A stretch of DNA of 64,000 bases, taken from Bacteroides finegoldii DSM 17565 (GTDB lineage: Bacteria; Bacteroidota; Bacteroidia; Bacteroidales; Bacteroidaceae). The position numbers and the translations under genes were made by a program. The stretch covers positions 122,957-186,956 of the forward strand of contig NZ_GG688319.1 in assembly GCF_000156195.1 (NCBI RefSeq). Direction: 5' to 3'. The notes beneath the pieces were generated by a model. The model was not told the DNA's origin. It was given only the letters and a program-made list of their open reading frames with translations, and did not search any database. How positions within the stretch are numbered: the stretch's first letter is position 1; the number at the start of each line of letters is the position of its first letter. Positions 1 through 9,106 of the stretch are shown in pieces.

Positions 1-388
1 CCTTTATTGTGGAAACGGAACCGGTTACCGTTCCCTTTTTACGAACTCCGTAGGCTACTACCACCACTTCGTCCACCAGCTGTGCATCGCTCTTCAGCGT
101 GATGTCCAGCTTTTGTGTCTGTGGAGTCACTACGTGCTGTTGCTGCTGCATACCAATGTACGAGTACACCAAAGTAGCCTGCGCAACGCCTTTGATCTCA
201 ATGGAGTAATTGCCGTCTATGTCGGTAATCACACCATTATTGGTACCCTCTTGCATGATGGCCACTCCAATCAACGGTTCATTGCCTTCCTCGGCAATGA
301 CTTTACCTTTCACCGTAAAACTTTGGGCGAAAAGCAATTGGAACGCCATCACAGCAAGAGAGACGAACAAAAGAATTACTCTTTTCAT
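1..388 (-). CDS. SusC/RagA-family TonB-dependent receptor, N-terminal part (runs off window)
   Basis: Read leftward from the ATG at 388, the frame stays open to the window edge (129 residues). It starts with a hydrophobic signal peptide ending near residue 22 (LLFAQS). A carboxypeptidase-regulatory-like beta-sandwich follows at about 25-105 (GKVIAEEGNEPLIGV, then NGVITDIDGNYSI). The TonB-box/plug onset is DEVVVVAYGVRKKGTVTGSV, the standard SusC signature. There is no STN domain, so it would not signal to a FecR anti-sigma factor. Family members are outer-membrane channels that import glycans with a SusD lipoprotein, which should lie outside the window to the left. The family call is certain; the substrate cannot be told. 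Confidence 0.93.
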   Translation of the reverse strand, partial: MKRVILLFVSLAVMAFQLLFAQSFTVKGKVIAEEGNEPLIGVAIMQEGTNNGVITDIDGNYSIEIKGVAQATLVYSYIGMQQQQHVVTPQTQKLDITLKSDAQLVDEVVVVAYGVRKKGTVTGSVSTIK

Positions 389-1290
389 CTCTGATTTTTA
401 AGTTAATGATATAAATGAATTGTTTTTAAATGTATATAATTCTTTTCACGTTACTATATTGCATACGGAGAAATGGATGAACACACTTGCTACATCTTGT
501 CTCTTCGTTTAACGTTTCTCCAAACAGTCAACATGACATCAAAAAATAATATATTATTAGAATATTCAATAAAACGGCTCATGATTGCATTTTTATTCAT
601 ATTAAAAAAGATGTGCAAAATTATAGTATTATTTTGATTGTTAACTATATAAAATAAAAACATGAAAAGTGTTTTAAACTTCCCAAATTGCGAATACTTT
701 CTTTTTGTCAATTGAAAAGAAATATTTGGTGAGTTAGATCACATCATTACTTACTCTAAGTCATATTTTATATTGAAAACTTGTGTTTTAGTAGAAATGG
801 TTAATTATAGTATTTATAATATAAATAATACAAATGACAGCTAATAAAAACTGTTTTTTCTGCTTACTATAAGAAGAATTCCAATCAGGTTTTGTGAATG
901 TTTCCGGATTTACAGTTAGTCATCAAGTAAAAGACGCATAGGATGAATGTGGGTAGTGTTCCAAGATAAAAGACTAAGGAAATGTGCAATATCTTTTTGT
1001 TCGGTTCAGCTTAAGAAATTCTGTCAAGTATGGAAAGCATCGCTTCTAATGAAAATCATCTTTTGTTTATGATGGTAAGTAATCAGAAAGTAAATACCTG
1101 CTTGAAAGAAATAAAGGATATTTACCAAATATAAAATCCTTTGTTTAAGAGTTTTAAAAATATATCTCTGTTTAAGTATTCATTGGTATTTCTGACATGT
1201 TTTTAAGTTCATATTTATTTTGTAGATATCTCTACAAAATGAACATACAATGGACAAGAGGTAGGAAGTGTGTAACCTATCAAACTATGC
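389..1290. other. AT-rich intergenic stretch without a convincing gene
   Basis: About 900 bases of low-GC sequence lie between the leftward SusC gene and the GC-richer CTn DNA. The only longer reading frame (490-711, minus strand) has the composition of noise and no recognisable domain. A 10-bp perfect inverted repeat lies at 1217-1240. Base composition changes at about 1250-1300, so I place the left boundary of the mobile backbone there by inference. I saw no tRNA or integrase in this stretch. Confidence 0.5.
1217..1240. repeat. Perfect 10-bp inverted repeat at CTn composition boundary
   Basis: Arms ATTTTGTAGA (1217-1226) and TCTACAAAAT (1231-1240) are separated by TATC. It sits at the switch from AT-rich to GC-richer DNA. 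It could be a regulator site or part of a recombination site. No T-run follows, so it is not a typical terminator. Confidence 0.6.
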
Positions 1291-1434
1291 AGAACAGAGC
1301 CACTTGACGGCAACCAAATATACAACGGTTGCTTTTGCCGATACCCCAGCGTTGTAGGAGTTTCACAAAAGACACAACCGAACGACAAGTGCCCAAATGC
1401 CCATCATCATTTCATCGAGTAATAACAAGCCTTC

Positions 1435-1463
1435 CCCGAACCTGCGACACAAGGAGTTTCGGG
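1435..1463. repeat. Short inverted repeat in the left CTn leader
   Basis: CCCCGAA and TTCGGGG enclose a 15-base loop. A second short pair, TACAACG/CGTTGTA, lies just before it at about 1321-1352. This 1290-1500 stretch holds no gene and may be a structured end or transfer-origin region of the CTn; that is inference only. Confidence 0.35.
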
Positions 1464-1632
1464 GATTGCTTCTGTGGCGACAAGCCTGTTTTACTTTCTC
1501 CGGAATACCTTATCTAAGCAAGCGGCAGCCCGTTTATATAATCGGCTTCTTTTCCTTCCCCTTCTATCTTCCTTCGCTATCACTTTCTCGTCTCTCTCCT
1601 CCGGTGCTCCTTGCCGGCGAGATTTTCCCATG

Positions 1633-1661
1633 CAAAGGTACAGCGTCCGTCCGGTCGTCAA
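1633..1661 (-). promoter_or_regulatory. Leftward promoter of leader module, copy a
   Basis: The minus strand carries TACCTTTG (plus 1633-1640) with an upstream TTG (plus 1659-1661) 18 bases away, matching the Bacteroides -7 TAnnTTTG / -33 TTG promoter. It points left, away from the gene at 1868, into a purine-rich transcript region (about 1500-1630). The sequence to the right begins CAAGTACCGCTGCGCTA, nearly identical in copies b and f. Confidence 0.65.
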
Positions 1662-1867
1662 GTACCGCTGCGCTAACCGGGCCACGAATTGAACGGCAGC
1701 CTTCCGCAAATCAAAGATTTGGGTATTCCGTCAAATTCCCGGCTGTTTACTTGCCTTTACCCTCCTGTCCACGCTGTTGAACCCGCATGTAAAATCAATC
1801 CCGACAAGGTAGCCGAAAGGCTCGATAAGAGGGAAAAACAAGTATCAACCAGTTAAAACTTAAAGTT

Positions 1868-2350
1868 ATGCACAGCAGTATTTTTCAAATTTCAACGCAG
1901 CCGATTGGCAAGGAGAATTACATTGATGAGAACACGTTCATTGATGGGGACTTCAGTTTTTACGATTATTGCGCGAATATGAGCGACGAGCAGCGCAAGG
2001 AAGAGATTTCTGATTTGGTTGAATATAAACTGCCCAAAGGGATGTTCGAGCTGACATCCGAAGATACCATACTTTATAAGGGAGGCGTGGAGCAGTGGAA
2101 AAAGGAGTTTGTCGCCAATATCCATGAGAAAGCGGAGACTCTTACTGTCGAGAATATGTTGGAATGGAGACCGCTTTATAATCTTGAACAGGCAATAGAA
2201 AACCCGTTGGATACCAATTATCGTTTTTATCTTGACGGGGACGGCAACCAGTCCTTTGCCGAAGCATCCTTTGCTTTTATGGAATTTGTTTGCGGACTCG
2301 AACCCGACACGACACTCCATGTCGGAGGGGTTGTGGACTACCATTTCTGA
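1868..2350 (+). CDS. CTn accessory protein of unknown function (160 aa)
   Basis: Starts at ATG 1868 after an A-rich Bacteroides leader. The product is acidic and soluble, with no signal peptide or membrane segment and no motif I can name. The C-terminal half contains NTNYRFYLDGDGNQSFAEAS and ends in GGVVDYHF. It is the first of four small rightward genes that face the leftward transfer operon. A strong terminator follows 25 bases after the stop. Proteins like this are commonly seen beside ParB, SSB and ArdC genes in Bacteroides CTns, but I cannot assign a role. Confidence 0.8.
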   Translation: MHSSIFQISTQPIGKENYIDENTFIDGDFSFYDYCANMSDEQRKEEISDLVEYKLPKGMFELTSEDTILYKGGVEQWKKEFVANIHEKAETLTVENMLEWRPLYNLEQAIENPLDTNYRFYLDGDGNQSFAEASFAFMEFVCGLEPDTTLHVGGVVDYHF

Positions 2351-2374
2351 TGTACCTTAACAGATTGCGAATAT

Positions 2375-2401
2375 CCACCCGCCATACCGGCGGGTGGTTT
2401 T
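2375..2401 (+). terminator. Rho-independent terminator after the 1868 gene
   Basis: The 9-bp stem CCACCCGCC / GGCGGGTGG with loop ATACC is followed by TTTT. It ends transcription of the 1868-2350 gene. Confidence 0.85.
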
Positions 2402-2554
2402 CATTTCCCTGCATGGATGGCCCGGTTACTTTTATAGTCCATGCTCTGCCGGGTCGCAACCGCTTCTATCCCTTTTTTATCCATGCCATGCTCCGGTTCT
2501 AACGGTATGGCCATTCTTGTTACCCCGACATGCGCCACGGGGCTGTTTCGTGTG

Positions 2555-2583
2555 CAAAGGTACGGCGGACGAACATTGTTCAA
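2555..2583 (-). promoter_or_regulatory. Leftward promoter of leader module, copy b
   Basis: Minus-strand TACCTTTG (plus 2555-2562) with TTG (plus 2581-2583), spacing 18. The right flank CAAGCACCGCTGTCGCTA matches copies a and f. The transcript would run left through about 150 bases of purine-rich RNA with TATAAAAG-like boxes toward the terminator at 2375. The 2351-2772 gap holds nothing else I can recognise. Confidence 0.65.
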
Positions 2584-2772
2584 GCACCGCTGTCGCTACC
2601 TGAAATGAAATTTGACGAAAACTTTCCGCAATCGCAGATTACGGCATTTCATAAAATTTCACTCCCGGTTACTTGCCCGTAGTTCTTGCATCCGCCGTTT
2701 GGGACGCACATGAAACAACCCTTTGGGCGAAGTCGGAAGGCTTCAAGAAAAGGGAAATAAAAAATAACAGAC

Positions 2773-3126
2773 ATGACAGCAATAGAACAGATTACCGCCG
2801 TAGCCACCAATTTGGGATGGAATGTAGAAGCCGATACCCGAAAGAAAAAAGTTGTGGAGTTCGACTTTCAGCGGTACACGAGAATGGGACAGGATTTTAG
2901 TTTCTCTATCGAAATGAAAGGCAATGATACAGAAAGCCTTGTCAGCGGCATCGAAGAGTTTTACGAGAATTTTGACCCCGACTACGAAGCCTATCTGTGG
3001 ATAGGTACGGACGGGCACGGCAAGAACGGTGCGCCCTACCATATCAAGGACATCGTAAGCGATATGGAAGATGCCGAAGCCATGATAAAGACACTTTATG
3101 AAACATTAAAAACAGCGATACAATGA
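2773..3126 (+). CDS. CTn accessory protein of unknown function (117 aa)
   Basis: ATG at 2773. A small acidic soluble protein with the run YLWIGTDGHGKNGAPYHIKD in its second half. No catalytic motif or membrane segment is visible. The last bases overlap the next start by four (ATGA), so 2773, 3123 and 3322 probably form one short operon. Function unknown. Confidence 0.8.
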   Translation: MTAIEQITAVATNLGWNVEADTRKKKVVEFDFQRYTRMGQDFSFSIEMKGNDTESLVSGIEEFYENFDPDYEAYLWIGTDGHGKNGAPYHIKDIVSDMEDAEAMIKTLYETLKTAIQ

Positions 3127-3317
3127 GAACCAGGACAATCAACAAGCGCGACGCGCAAAGAATAGACATCAGCCGTTTCCCGAATTTCCACCGGACGGGA
3201 AGCATATCCGGAATGAAGAAGCTCTATTATGGCAGGAATGCCCTGTTGGTGCGTTGCGGCAGTTGGATTTACAACGTGTCAAGCGAACCCGAAATTTATT
3301 ACAATATAGCACATTAG
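3123..3317 (+). CDS. Small basic CTn protein, unknown (64 aa)
   Basis: Starts in an ATGA overlap with the previous gene, which implies translational coupling. The basic N-terminus (MRTRTINKRDAQRIDISRF) is followed by a short beta-rich tail (LLVRCGSWIYNVSS). No known domain is recognised. The position between two other small genes supports it being real. Confidence 0.65.
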   Translation: MRTRTINKRDAQRIDISRFPNFHRTGSISGMKKLYYGRNALLVRCGSWIYNVSSEPEIYYNIAH

Positions 3318-3321
3318 CAGT

Positions 3322-3606
3322 ATGGAAAAAAGTTTAAAAAAAGATTTTCAGAGTTGGAAAGGCATATTAACGCTAAAATTGCTTTGCTGCAATATTGCCG
3401 CAGGTCGTTTTGATTGGCAGAAATACTGTACGCCACAGCCTTACTTCGGTCATGAGATATGCGTCATGCCGCTGCATTGTTCCTACGGGCAGATAGGTTA
3501 TACCGTGTATTTCCCTTGTTCCGATATACCGGAAGTGGAATACGACTGGGAAACGGACAAGCTGACCATTGGCCATGAGAATTGGGAAAGCTATCTACAA
3601 AATTAA
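3322..3606 (+). CDS. CTn accessory protein, unknown (94 aa)
   Basis: Begins four bases after the previous stop. It encodes a small aromatic-rich soluble protein (YDWETDKLTIGHENWESY near the C-terminus). It has two cysteines near residue 28 and more at about 50-70, but no clear zinc pattern. Third gene of the 2773-3606 operon. Function unknown. Confidence 0.7.
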   Translation: MEKSLKKDFQSWKGILTLKLLCCNIAAGRFDWQKYCTPQPYFGHEICVMPLHCSYGQIGYTVYFPCSDIPEVEYDWETDKLTIGHENWESYLQN

Positions 3607-3624
3607 AAAATAATGGTACAATAA

Positions 3625-3729
3625 TTTTATGCCAGGCAGCAGGACGCCAAAGACTATGCCGGTGGAAGTAACCGGTATCGCAAGCTCTTGGAATTACAGT
3701 CAGTGATAGATGAACAGCAGAACAGGTGA
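3625..3729 (+). pseudogene. Fragment of a small coding sequence without a start
   Basis: A 34-codon open stretch ends at TGA 3727 and reads well as protein (QQDAKDYAGGSNRYRKLLEL and onward), but there is no ATG and a stop lies just upstream. It looks like the preserved tail of a deleted gene between the two converging transcription units. Confidence 0.3.
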
Positions 3730-3737
3730 ATAATAAA

Positions 3738-3763
3738 GATGCGGAGAAAACCAACTCCGCATC
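3738..3763. terminator. Bidirectional terminator between converging operons
   Basis: Stem GATGCGGAG / CTCCGCATC with an 8-base loop. AAA precedes it and TTT follows, so it can act on both strands. It ends the leftward ardC/transfer operon and the rightward 2773-3606 operon. Confidence 0.8.
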
Positions 3764-3775
3764 TTTGTCCAGTTC

Positions 3776-5419
3776 CTACCGGCGCATCCCGCCGCTGTAT
3801 TCTGCCTCTTGTAGTTCTTCCTGGTATTCCTCCATCCCGTTCAGCTTCTCGTTCACGGTCTGGAGGTTGGCTTCCAGTGTCGCATTGTGGTCGTAAGGGA
3901 AACTATGCCGTGCGGCAAGTCCCGCGTTAGCGGCCTGTCCGACATCGAGGCTGTCGGATTCCCTGTTGTACCCGACATACAGCACCTCGCCGTTCGGCAT
4001 CTCGAAGGCAGGGATCTTTTGCTGTGCCATGGCCGTGAACTGTTCAGCAGCCATATCCCTGGCCACCTCCCTGACATCGTTGCTTGCACGGTCTATGCCG
4101 TAGCGCGTGATGTGGTCCCGCACCTCCTGCTCCGTGAATTTCAGCATCACCTCGTAAGTTCCGCCGACACTGCCGTTGTACACCACGGCAAAGTCCTTGT
4201 CCTCGATAAGCAGGTCGTCACCCCGGTTCTGGAGGGGCGACGCGTAGGTGTCTTTCTCATCCATGCCGTTGCCGTCGTAATATTCCTTGGCAAGCGTCAG
4301 CAGCCCCTCGTAGTCGCCTTTGTCCCTGAAGGCGTCCAGCCGCGCCGTATCATCGGTGTACTGGAGATAAGCCACGGACGAGTAGAATATCTTTTCTTTC
4401 GGTGCGGCTTCTTGTTCTTCACCGACCTGCTGTTTCTGCTCCTGCGCGATCTTGTCCACCTTCTGCGTAATCAGTGAAGTGGCCCTTTTCACATCCAGCA
4501 GCGTTGTCTTGATGAACTGCGGTGACTCCTTCAGCTTATCAAGCCAGTTTTTCAGGTACGCACAACTATCCTCCTTGATATGCTTGCCCATGCCGTAGCG
4601 TTGGGCGACCAACGCGCTGCCCAGTTCGGCCACAAGTTCCTCACGGGCGTATTCCTCCGACCCGAAAGAAGTCGGCTTTATCCGGTCGAGCACGCCCTCC
4701 GCACCGGTCGAGTGCGTCATTTCATGGAAAAGCGTTCCGTAGAACGCCTCTCCGGATTCGAACTGTCGCTTTTCCGGCACGACGATTTCATTCCTCGTAA
4801 TCGAATAATAGGCGCTATCCTGGTACAACGGCTTGATAGGACAAATCCAAAGGTTGTCCTTGATCATCGTATCGACCGGGGCGAAACTGAAATGTTCCCC
4901 GTTTTCAATCTTCGGCCGCACATATTCCTTTTCGAGTTTTTGCCACAGCTCCGGCCTTGCCTCCTGCAGGTTGGTCTGCGCCACGTTGAAGACGCGGAAC
5001 ACCTGCATCTTCGGATAGACATTGTATTCCTTTTGCTCATTTTCAGATAGTTTCTTGTAGTCGTCATACTTGATTTTCTCCTTCGTTTCCTTGTGTATGC
5101 AGGTGAATGTGGTCAGCATGACCGGAAATGACTTCTCACCCCGCAGCACGGAAACCCGTGGCAGCTCCTTGCCGTCCTTATCGGGCTTGTTGAGCCGTTG
5201 CACGCAGTCGAAAGTGCAGAAGCGCGGAATCGCGTACCCCTCTTTCTCGCAGTGAATCAGCAACATCAGCGCATTCATGCCGTTGTACTCGCGTCCGGAG
5301 AGATTGCGGGGCCACTGCAAGCTGCCCTCGGTAAACCACGGCTTTTTCCAGTCTTCGCGGATGCTTTCGATTTTCTCGATCATTAATGTTGCCCATTTGT
5401 TTATGTCAGTTTCTTTCAT
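3776..5419 (-). CDS. ArdC-type antirestriction/polyvalent protein with zincin domain (5' end replaced by RIT insertion)
   Basis: 547 residues. The N-terminal ArdC-like ssDNA-binding domain (about 15-160: WPRNLSGREYNGMNALML) is followed by a zincin metallopeptidase-like domain with FHEMTHSTGAEG (HExxH-type zinc ligands, about residue 235) and a conserved REELVAELGSALVAQR helix. The C-terminal part (about 340-547) is acidic and of unknown fold. ArdC proteins protect incoming single-stranded DNA from restriction during conjugation. The first 12 residues (MKETDINKWATL) are encoded by the end of the RIT element. From LMIEKIES on, the sequence is original ardC, whose true beginning is at 9298. Last gene of the leftward operon. 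Confidence 0.85.
   Translation of the reverse strand: MKETDINKWATLMIEKIESIREDWKKPWFTEGSLQWPRNLSGREYNGMNALMLLIHCEKEGYAIPRFCTFDCVQRLNKPDKDGKELPRVSVLRGEKSFPVMLTTFTCIHKETKEKIKYDDYKKLSENEQKEYNVYPKMQVFRVFNVAQTNLQEARPELWQKLEKEYVRPKIENGEHFSFAPVDTMIKDNLWICPIKPLYQDSAYYSITRNEIVVPEKRQFESGEAFYGTLFHEMTHSTGAEGVLDRIKPTSFGSEEYAREELVAELGSALVAQRYGMGKHIKEDSCAYLKNWLDKLKESPQFIKTTLLDVKRATSLITQKVDKIAQEQKQQVGEEQEAAPKEKIFYSSVAYLQYTDDTARLDAFRDKGDYEGLLTLAKEYYDGNGMDEKDTYASPLQNRGDDLLIEDKDFAVVYNGSVGGTYEVMLKFTEQEVRDHITRYGIDRASNDVREVARDMAAEQFTAMAQQKIPAFEMPNGEVLYVGYNRESDSLDVGQAANAGLAARHSFPYDHNATLEANLQTVNEKLNGMEEYQEELQEAEYSGGMRR
5378..5383. repeat. Left copy of the 6-bp GATCAT flanking the RIT element
   Basis: GATCAT here and at 9218-9223 are in the same orientation. 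Joining the outer flanks through a single GATCAT restores a continuous ardC reading frame (AEMMIEKIES). It is either a target duplication or a crossover core. Confidence 0.85.
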
Positions 5420-5448
5420 ATTTATTTGATAATTAGAGTTCTTATCGA

Positions 5449-5468
5449 ATTTTGTACAACATAATTTT
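5449..5468 (+). repeat. RIT subterminal inverted repeat, left
   Basis: ATTTTGTACAACATAATTTT matches the reverse complement of 9107-9126 (ATTTTGCACAACATAATTCT) at 18 of 20 positions. It lies between ardC and ritA and may bind the recombinases. Confidence 0.85.
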
Positions 5469-5515
5469 GGATGCTCGTTTATATTATATAGTATTACTCA
5501 TATAATTATAAGAGC

Positions 5516-7126
5516 ATGTTAGAACAAATCATTATCCGCAAGTCATTCCTTAAAAAACATTTGGCTGCACCATTATTAAAGGAGCGAGAATACTTTCTAA
5601 CTATGAAAAGTAAGGAAGGATTGTCCCGGCTAACACTATTGGGGTGGGCTGGGTATTCGCTCAAGTTTATCCAATATTTCGATCTTCATGATGGCGAAAA
5701 GAGAATTGTGTCACTTGATGATGTCGTTGAAGCTGCACGTCAATGGTCTTCACCCATTCCTGATCATTATCATTCTCGGAAACGTCATGATTGCCCTTCC
5801 TCAAGAATCAAATTCATTGAGATGGCTGTTGAATTCTTACTATACGTAGGTCTTTTAGATTCTCGTTACCAAGACGACATCATCAATTATCTCGCAGAGC
5901 GCAAATGGCACAGAGTCAGACTGATTGCCGCTCCCTTTTATAAAGAGAGAATGTCTTTCTTGATGGATTGCAAATCAAAAGGTTTTAAAAGACAGACACT
6001 TCAGCTTTATGCACAGTATCAACTTCATCTAATAGAGTATCTTGATTTAAAGAACTTCCGTATTGTTACCAATGAGGAAATCTCAAATGCAGCAAAAAAA
6101 TGGCAAAACCTGGAAGACAAAGGTTCTCACAAGAAGAAAGGCACCAAGTCTAATTATAGTTTCTTCATCTATTTTGCAAATATGTGGCTTAAAGAGCTAC
6201 ATATGCTACCAGAATCAGGATCTCCTTCAATATCAGATATACGCATAAATGAATACCTTAATCACTTGGCATACAGGAGATATTCTCATGCCTATATTAA
6301 GGGAAGGAGATATATACTCACCTACTTTTACAAGATAATAGAAAAGGAGAACCAGGAACACCCTTTAACATTGGAAGATATAGATAAATACATTGAATAC
6401 TACACGATTAACAAGGTTCAACGTAACACGCTGAAAGAGTACCTGTGTTGTATTCGTGTATATCTTCGTTATGCAGTCGAAAAGGGGTGGTGTATTACCG
6501 ACCTAGATAAGGCGTTAATCACTCCCAAAGTATATAGTGAAGAAAATCTCCCTTCTTTCTTGCCGTGGAATAAAGTTCAAAAACTGTTACAAACAGTCAA
6601 AGAACAAACTGGTAAATCCGCATCGCGCGACTATGCTATTTTTATGTTACTTGCTATGTACGGTTTACGTTGTAGTGAGGTGGCAAACTTGAAGATTAGC
6701 GACATCGATTGGCGTAAAGAACAAGTCTATATTAAGCGTGCGAAGAATTGTCGACCACAAGTGTTACCACTTCTACATAATGTAGGAGAAGCTATTATCG
6801 CTTACCTAAAACAGGGAAGGCCAAATGACATAGGAAGCGATAGCTTGTTCTTTTGTACACCAGCCCCGATACGTCCTATATCTTGTACAGCCATAGCTTC
6901 CGTCGTATATAGGTATTTGAAATCCAGCGAAATGGACGTTAGGCACAAAGGTCCCCATTGTTTACGCCATAGCCATGCAACTTTCTTGATAAACGAAGGA
7001 CAAACCTTAAAGGATGTCGGTGATTTACTGGGTCACAAAAGTATGGAAGCGACAAGAATATATGCAAAAGTGGATCTCAATTCACTTAGAGATGTTTCAA
7101 ATATTAACTGGGGGGAGCTTCTATGA
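5516..7126 (+). CDS. ritA: Tyrosine recombinase RitA of the RIT trio
   Basis: 536 residues, longer than a typical phage integrase because of an extended, partly duplicated N-terminal region (about 1-320) with SAM-like DNA-binding helices. The C-terminal catalytic domain (about 345-530) has the first Arg in YGLRCSEVANLKI, then HCLRHSHATFL (HxxR), LLGHKSMEATRIYAKVD (GH and the nucleophile Tyr). All conserved catalytic positions look intact. The stop overlaps the next start (ATGA), so it is coupled to ritB. In a RIT element this protein acts with the other two in integration; its individual role is not established. Confidence 0.9.
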   Translation: MLEQIIIRKSFLKKHLAAPLLKEREYFLTMKSKEGLSRLTLLGWAGYSLKFIQYFDLHDGEKRIVSLDDVVEAARQWSSPIPDHYHSRKRHDCPSSRIKFIEMAVEFLLYVGLLDSRYQDDIINYLAERKWHRVRLIAAPFYKERMSFLMDCKSKGFKRQTLQLYAQYQLHLIEYLDLKNFRIVTNEEISNAAKKWQNLEDKGSHKKKGTKSNYSFFIYFANMWLKELHMLPESGSPSISDIRINEYLNHLAYRRYSHAYIKGRRYILTYFYKIIEKENQEHPLTLEDIDKYIEYYTINKVQRNTLKEYLCCIRVYLRYAVEKGWCITDLDKALITPKVYSEENLPSFLPWNKVQKLLQTVKEQTGKSASRDYAIFMLLAMYGLRCSEVANLKISDIDWRKEQVYIKRAKNCRPQVLPLLHNVGEAIIAYLKQGRPNDIGSDSLFFCTPAPIRPISCTAIASVVYRYLKSSEMDVRHKGPHCLRHSHATFLINEGQTLKDVGDLLGHKSMEATRIYAKVDLNSLRDVSNINWGELL

Positions 7127-8084
7127 GTATAAAAGAAACTGTTGAGTCATTTATCAAGTTTCGTAGGTCTATTGGTCGTAAGGATCAGAGTACAACTTAC
7201 TCTTTGAGACTATTTGCTAAGTTCATTGGAGAAACAACAGAATTAACTTCAATAACGGAAAGCGATTGTAATGCCTTCCTTTACAGAAAAGGAAATGTCA
7301 TCACCAGATATTGGCATTCTCAGCACTGCATTCTGAAAAAACTTTTTGAGTGGGCTTTTTCTAGAGGACTCATTCAAAACATACCTATTCCCGTTTTTCT
7401 GCCTAAAGCTCCAGAGTATTATCCCGCTTACATATATCGGATGACGAACTGAAGAGACTGTTTGATTGTGCGCTTACATATCGCAAATATAGATCATTTG
7501 TTAATGAGCCAATATGTATACGATATATCTTGATGATCACGTATATGCTTGGACTCAGAATAAGTGAGACCTTATCCTTAAAAATAAAGGATATTGATAT
7601 GGATAATATGTACGTGCATATACATTGTAGTAAGTTCTACAAGTCTCGCTTGGTTACTTTCAACGAACAAGTATCAAAATTGATGCAAGAGATATTACAA
7701 TGGCGAAGTACTCAAATGTCCCCAATGGTAGAGGATGCATATGTTTTCATTAATCAGAAGGGGAAACCTGTTAATTTTGTATCTTTACATCAGATATTTG
7801 CGACCATTCGTAAGAATGCAGGTCTTTATTTCCCTGATAGAGGACGTCATCAGCCTAGAATACATGATCTTCGCCATACTTTTGCGGTCGACGTCCTTAC
7901 TAACTGGTATAAATCAGGAAAGAACGTACAGGATTTACTGCCGAAGTTGTCTATCTATTTGGGACATCTTAACGTGTCCTTCACTTCCGTCTATCTAACA
8001 AAGACGCCAACTTTGTTGCAGGAAGCAAACAAATTGTTTTATGCTTATAAAAACACGAACAATGAAGAACAGAAGAATTACTGA
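7123..8084 (+). pseudogene. ritB: Tyrosine recombinase RitB, frameshifted
   Basis: The gene starts at ATG 7123 (MSIKETVESFIKFRRSIGRK, a SAM-like core-binding domain) and runs to a stop at 7452. The same protein continues one frame over from about 7437 (SDDELKRLFDCALTYRKYRS) to 8084. A single missing base at about 7435-7440 explains both halves. The second half carries the catalytic domain: LGLRISETLSLKI (Arg), HDLRHTFAVDVL (HxxR), YLGHLNVSFTSVYL (GH, Tyr). Either the copy is inactive, or this is a base-calling error, or the shift is bypassed; nothing slippery is obvious at the site. Overlaps ritC. Confidence 0.85.
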
Positions 8085-9093
8085 AACAGAATATCTTGGC
8101 TATTGGCTAAGACCATTCCTCATAGAGTACTTAATTGTCACTCGAAACCTTAGTCGTAACACTCAGATGAGTTATCGTGATACATTCCGTATGTTGGTAT
8201 CGTATGTCTCTACATTAATAAGTATTGCAATAGACAATCTCAAAATCTCGGATATTACGACTGACGTTATTACGAAATTTCTTGATTATCTGGAAATTGA
8301 GAGAAAAGTTTCCGTATCTTCAAGAAACAATCGTTTAGCTGCAATAAAGGCTTTCGCAAAGTTTCTGGCGTGGAAATCTCCTGAACATATAGATTGGTGT
8401 CACCATGTCACTCTTATCCCTTCAAAGAAAACGGAAAAACGCATGATAACCTATATGGACAAATCTGAGATCGAAGCCTTGGCTGATGCACCATTGAAAA
8501 CATGCAAATATCAAGGGATAAGAAGTCGAGATCATGTCATTATCCTATTCATGTATAATACTGGCGCCCGAGTGTCTGAAGTTATTGGTGTTAAAGTGAA
8601 GGATGTTGCGATGCCTTCAAAACGTGGAATGCCAATGGTGACATTACATGGCAAGGGGCGTAAAGAGAGAATATGTCCTTTATGGGAGGATTTCTGGGAT
8701 TTACTCAAACAATTTATAGACAACAAGTTGCCTGACGATTACCTTTTCCTTAACCGATACAATCAGCCTATGAGCCGATTCTGTATTTATGAAATGATAA
8801 AGAAATACTCACAAGATGTAATCTTAAATCATCCCTCTCTTGCTAATAAACGCCCATCTCCTCACGTTATACGCCATACAACCGCCACTCATCTACTTAA
8901 TTCTGGAGCGGATATTGATATGGTTAGAAATTGGATGGGACATAGCTCGATTGATACAACAAACATCTACGCCGAAATTAGCATGGAAAGGAAATTAGAA
9001 GTTCTCAAAAAATGTGAGCAGTCCGTTTCCGATACACCATCACGAAAATGGTCTGAGGATAAGGAGTTAATTACATTCTTAGATAGCCTCTAA
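8062..9093 (+). CDS. ritC: Tyrosine recombinase RitC of the RIT trio
   Basis: 343 residues from ATG 8062 (MKNRRITETEYLGYWLRPFL). I prefer this to the in-frame ATG at 8041 because it gives the usual N-terminus. The core-binding domain at about 15-110 is followed by a catalytic domain with NTGARVSEVIGVKV (Arg), HVIRHTTATHLL (HxxR), WMGHSSIDTTNIYAEI (GH, Tyr). Residues are intact. The start lies inside the end of ritB, the compact overlap typical of RIT trios. Confidence 0.9.
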   Translation: MKNRRITETEYLGYWLRPFLIEYLIVTRNLSRNTQMSYRDTFRMLVSYVSTLISIAIDNLKISDITTDVITKFLDYLEIERKVSVSSRNNRLAAIKAFAKFLAWKSPEHIDWCHHVTLIPSKKTEKRMITYMDKSEIEALADAPLKTCKYQGIRSRDHVIILFMYNTGARVSEVIGVKVKDVAMPSKRGMPMVTLHGKGRKERICPLWEDFWDLLKQFIDNKLPDDYLFLNRYNQPMSRFCIYEMIKKYSQDVILNHPSLANKRPSPHVIRHTTATHLLNSGADIDMVRNWMGHSSIDTTNIYAEISMERKLEVLKKCEQSVSDTPSRKWSEDKELITFLDSL

Positions 9094-9106
9094 TTCCTCC
9101 AAAGAT

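Noticed and set aside
490..711. 73-codon minus-strand frame in AT-rich DNA
   Set aside because: Noise-like composition, no start context, no domain; overlaps nothing conserved.
1397..1780. 127-codon plus frame and its minus-strand counterpart at 1491-1709
   Set aside because: Open frames caused by the pyrimidine-rich leader; translation is low-complexity Ser/Pro/Leu, no domain.
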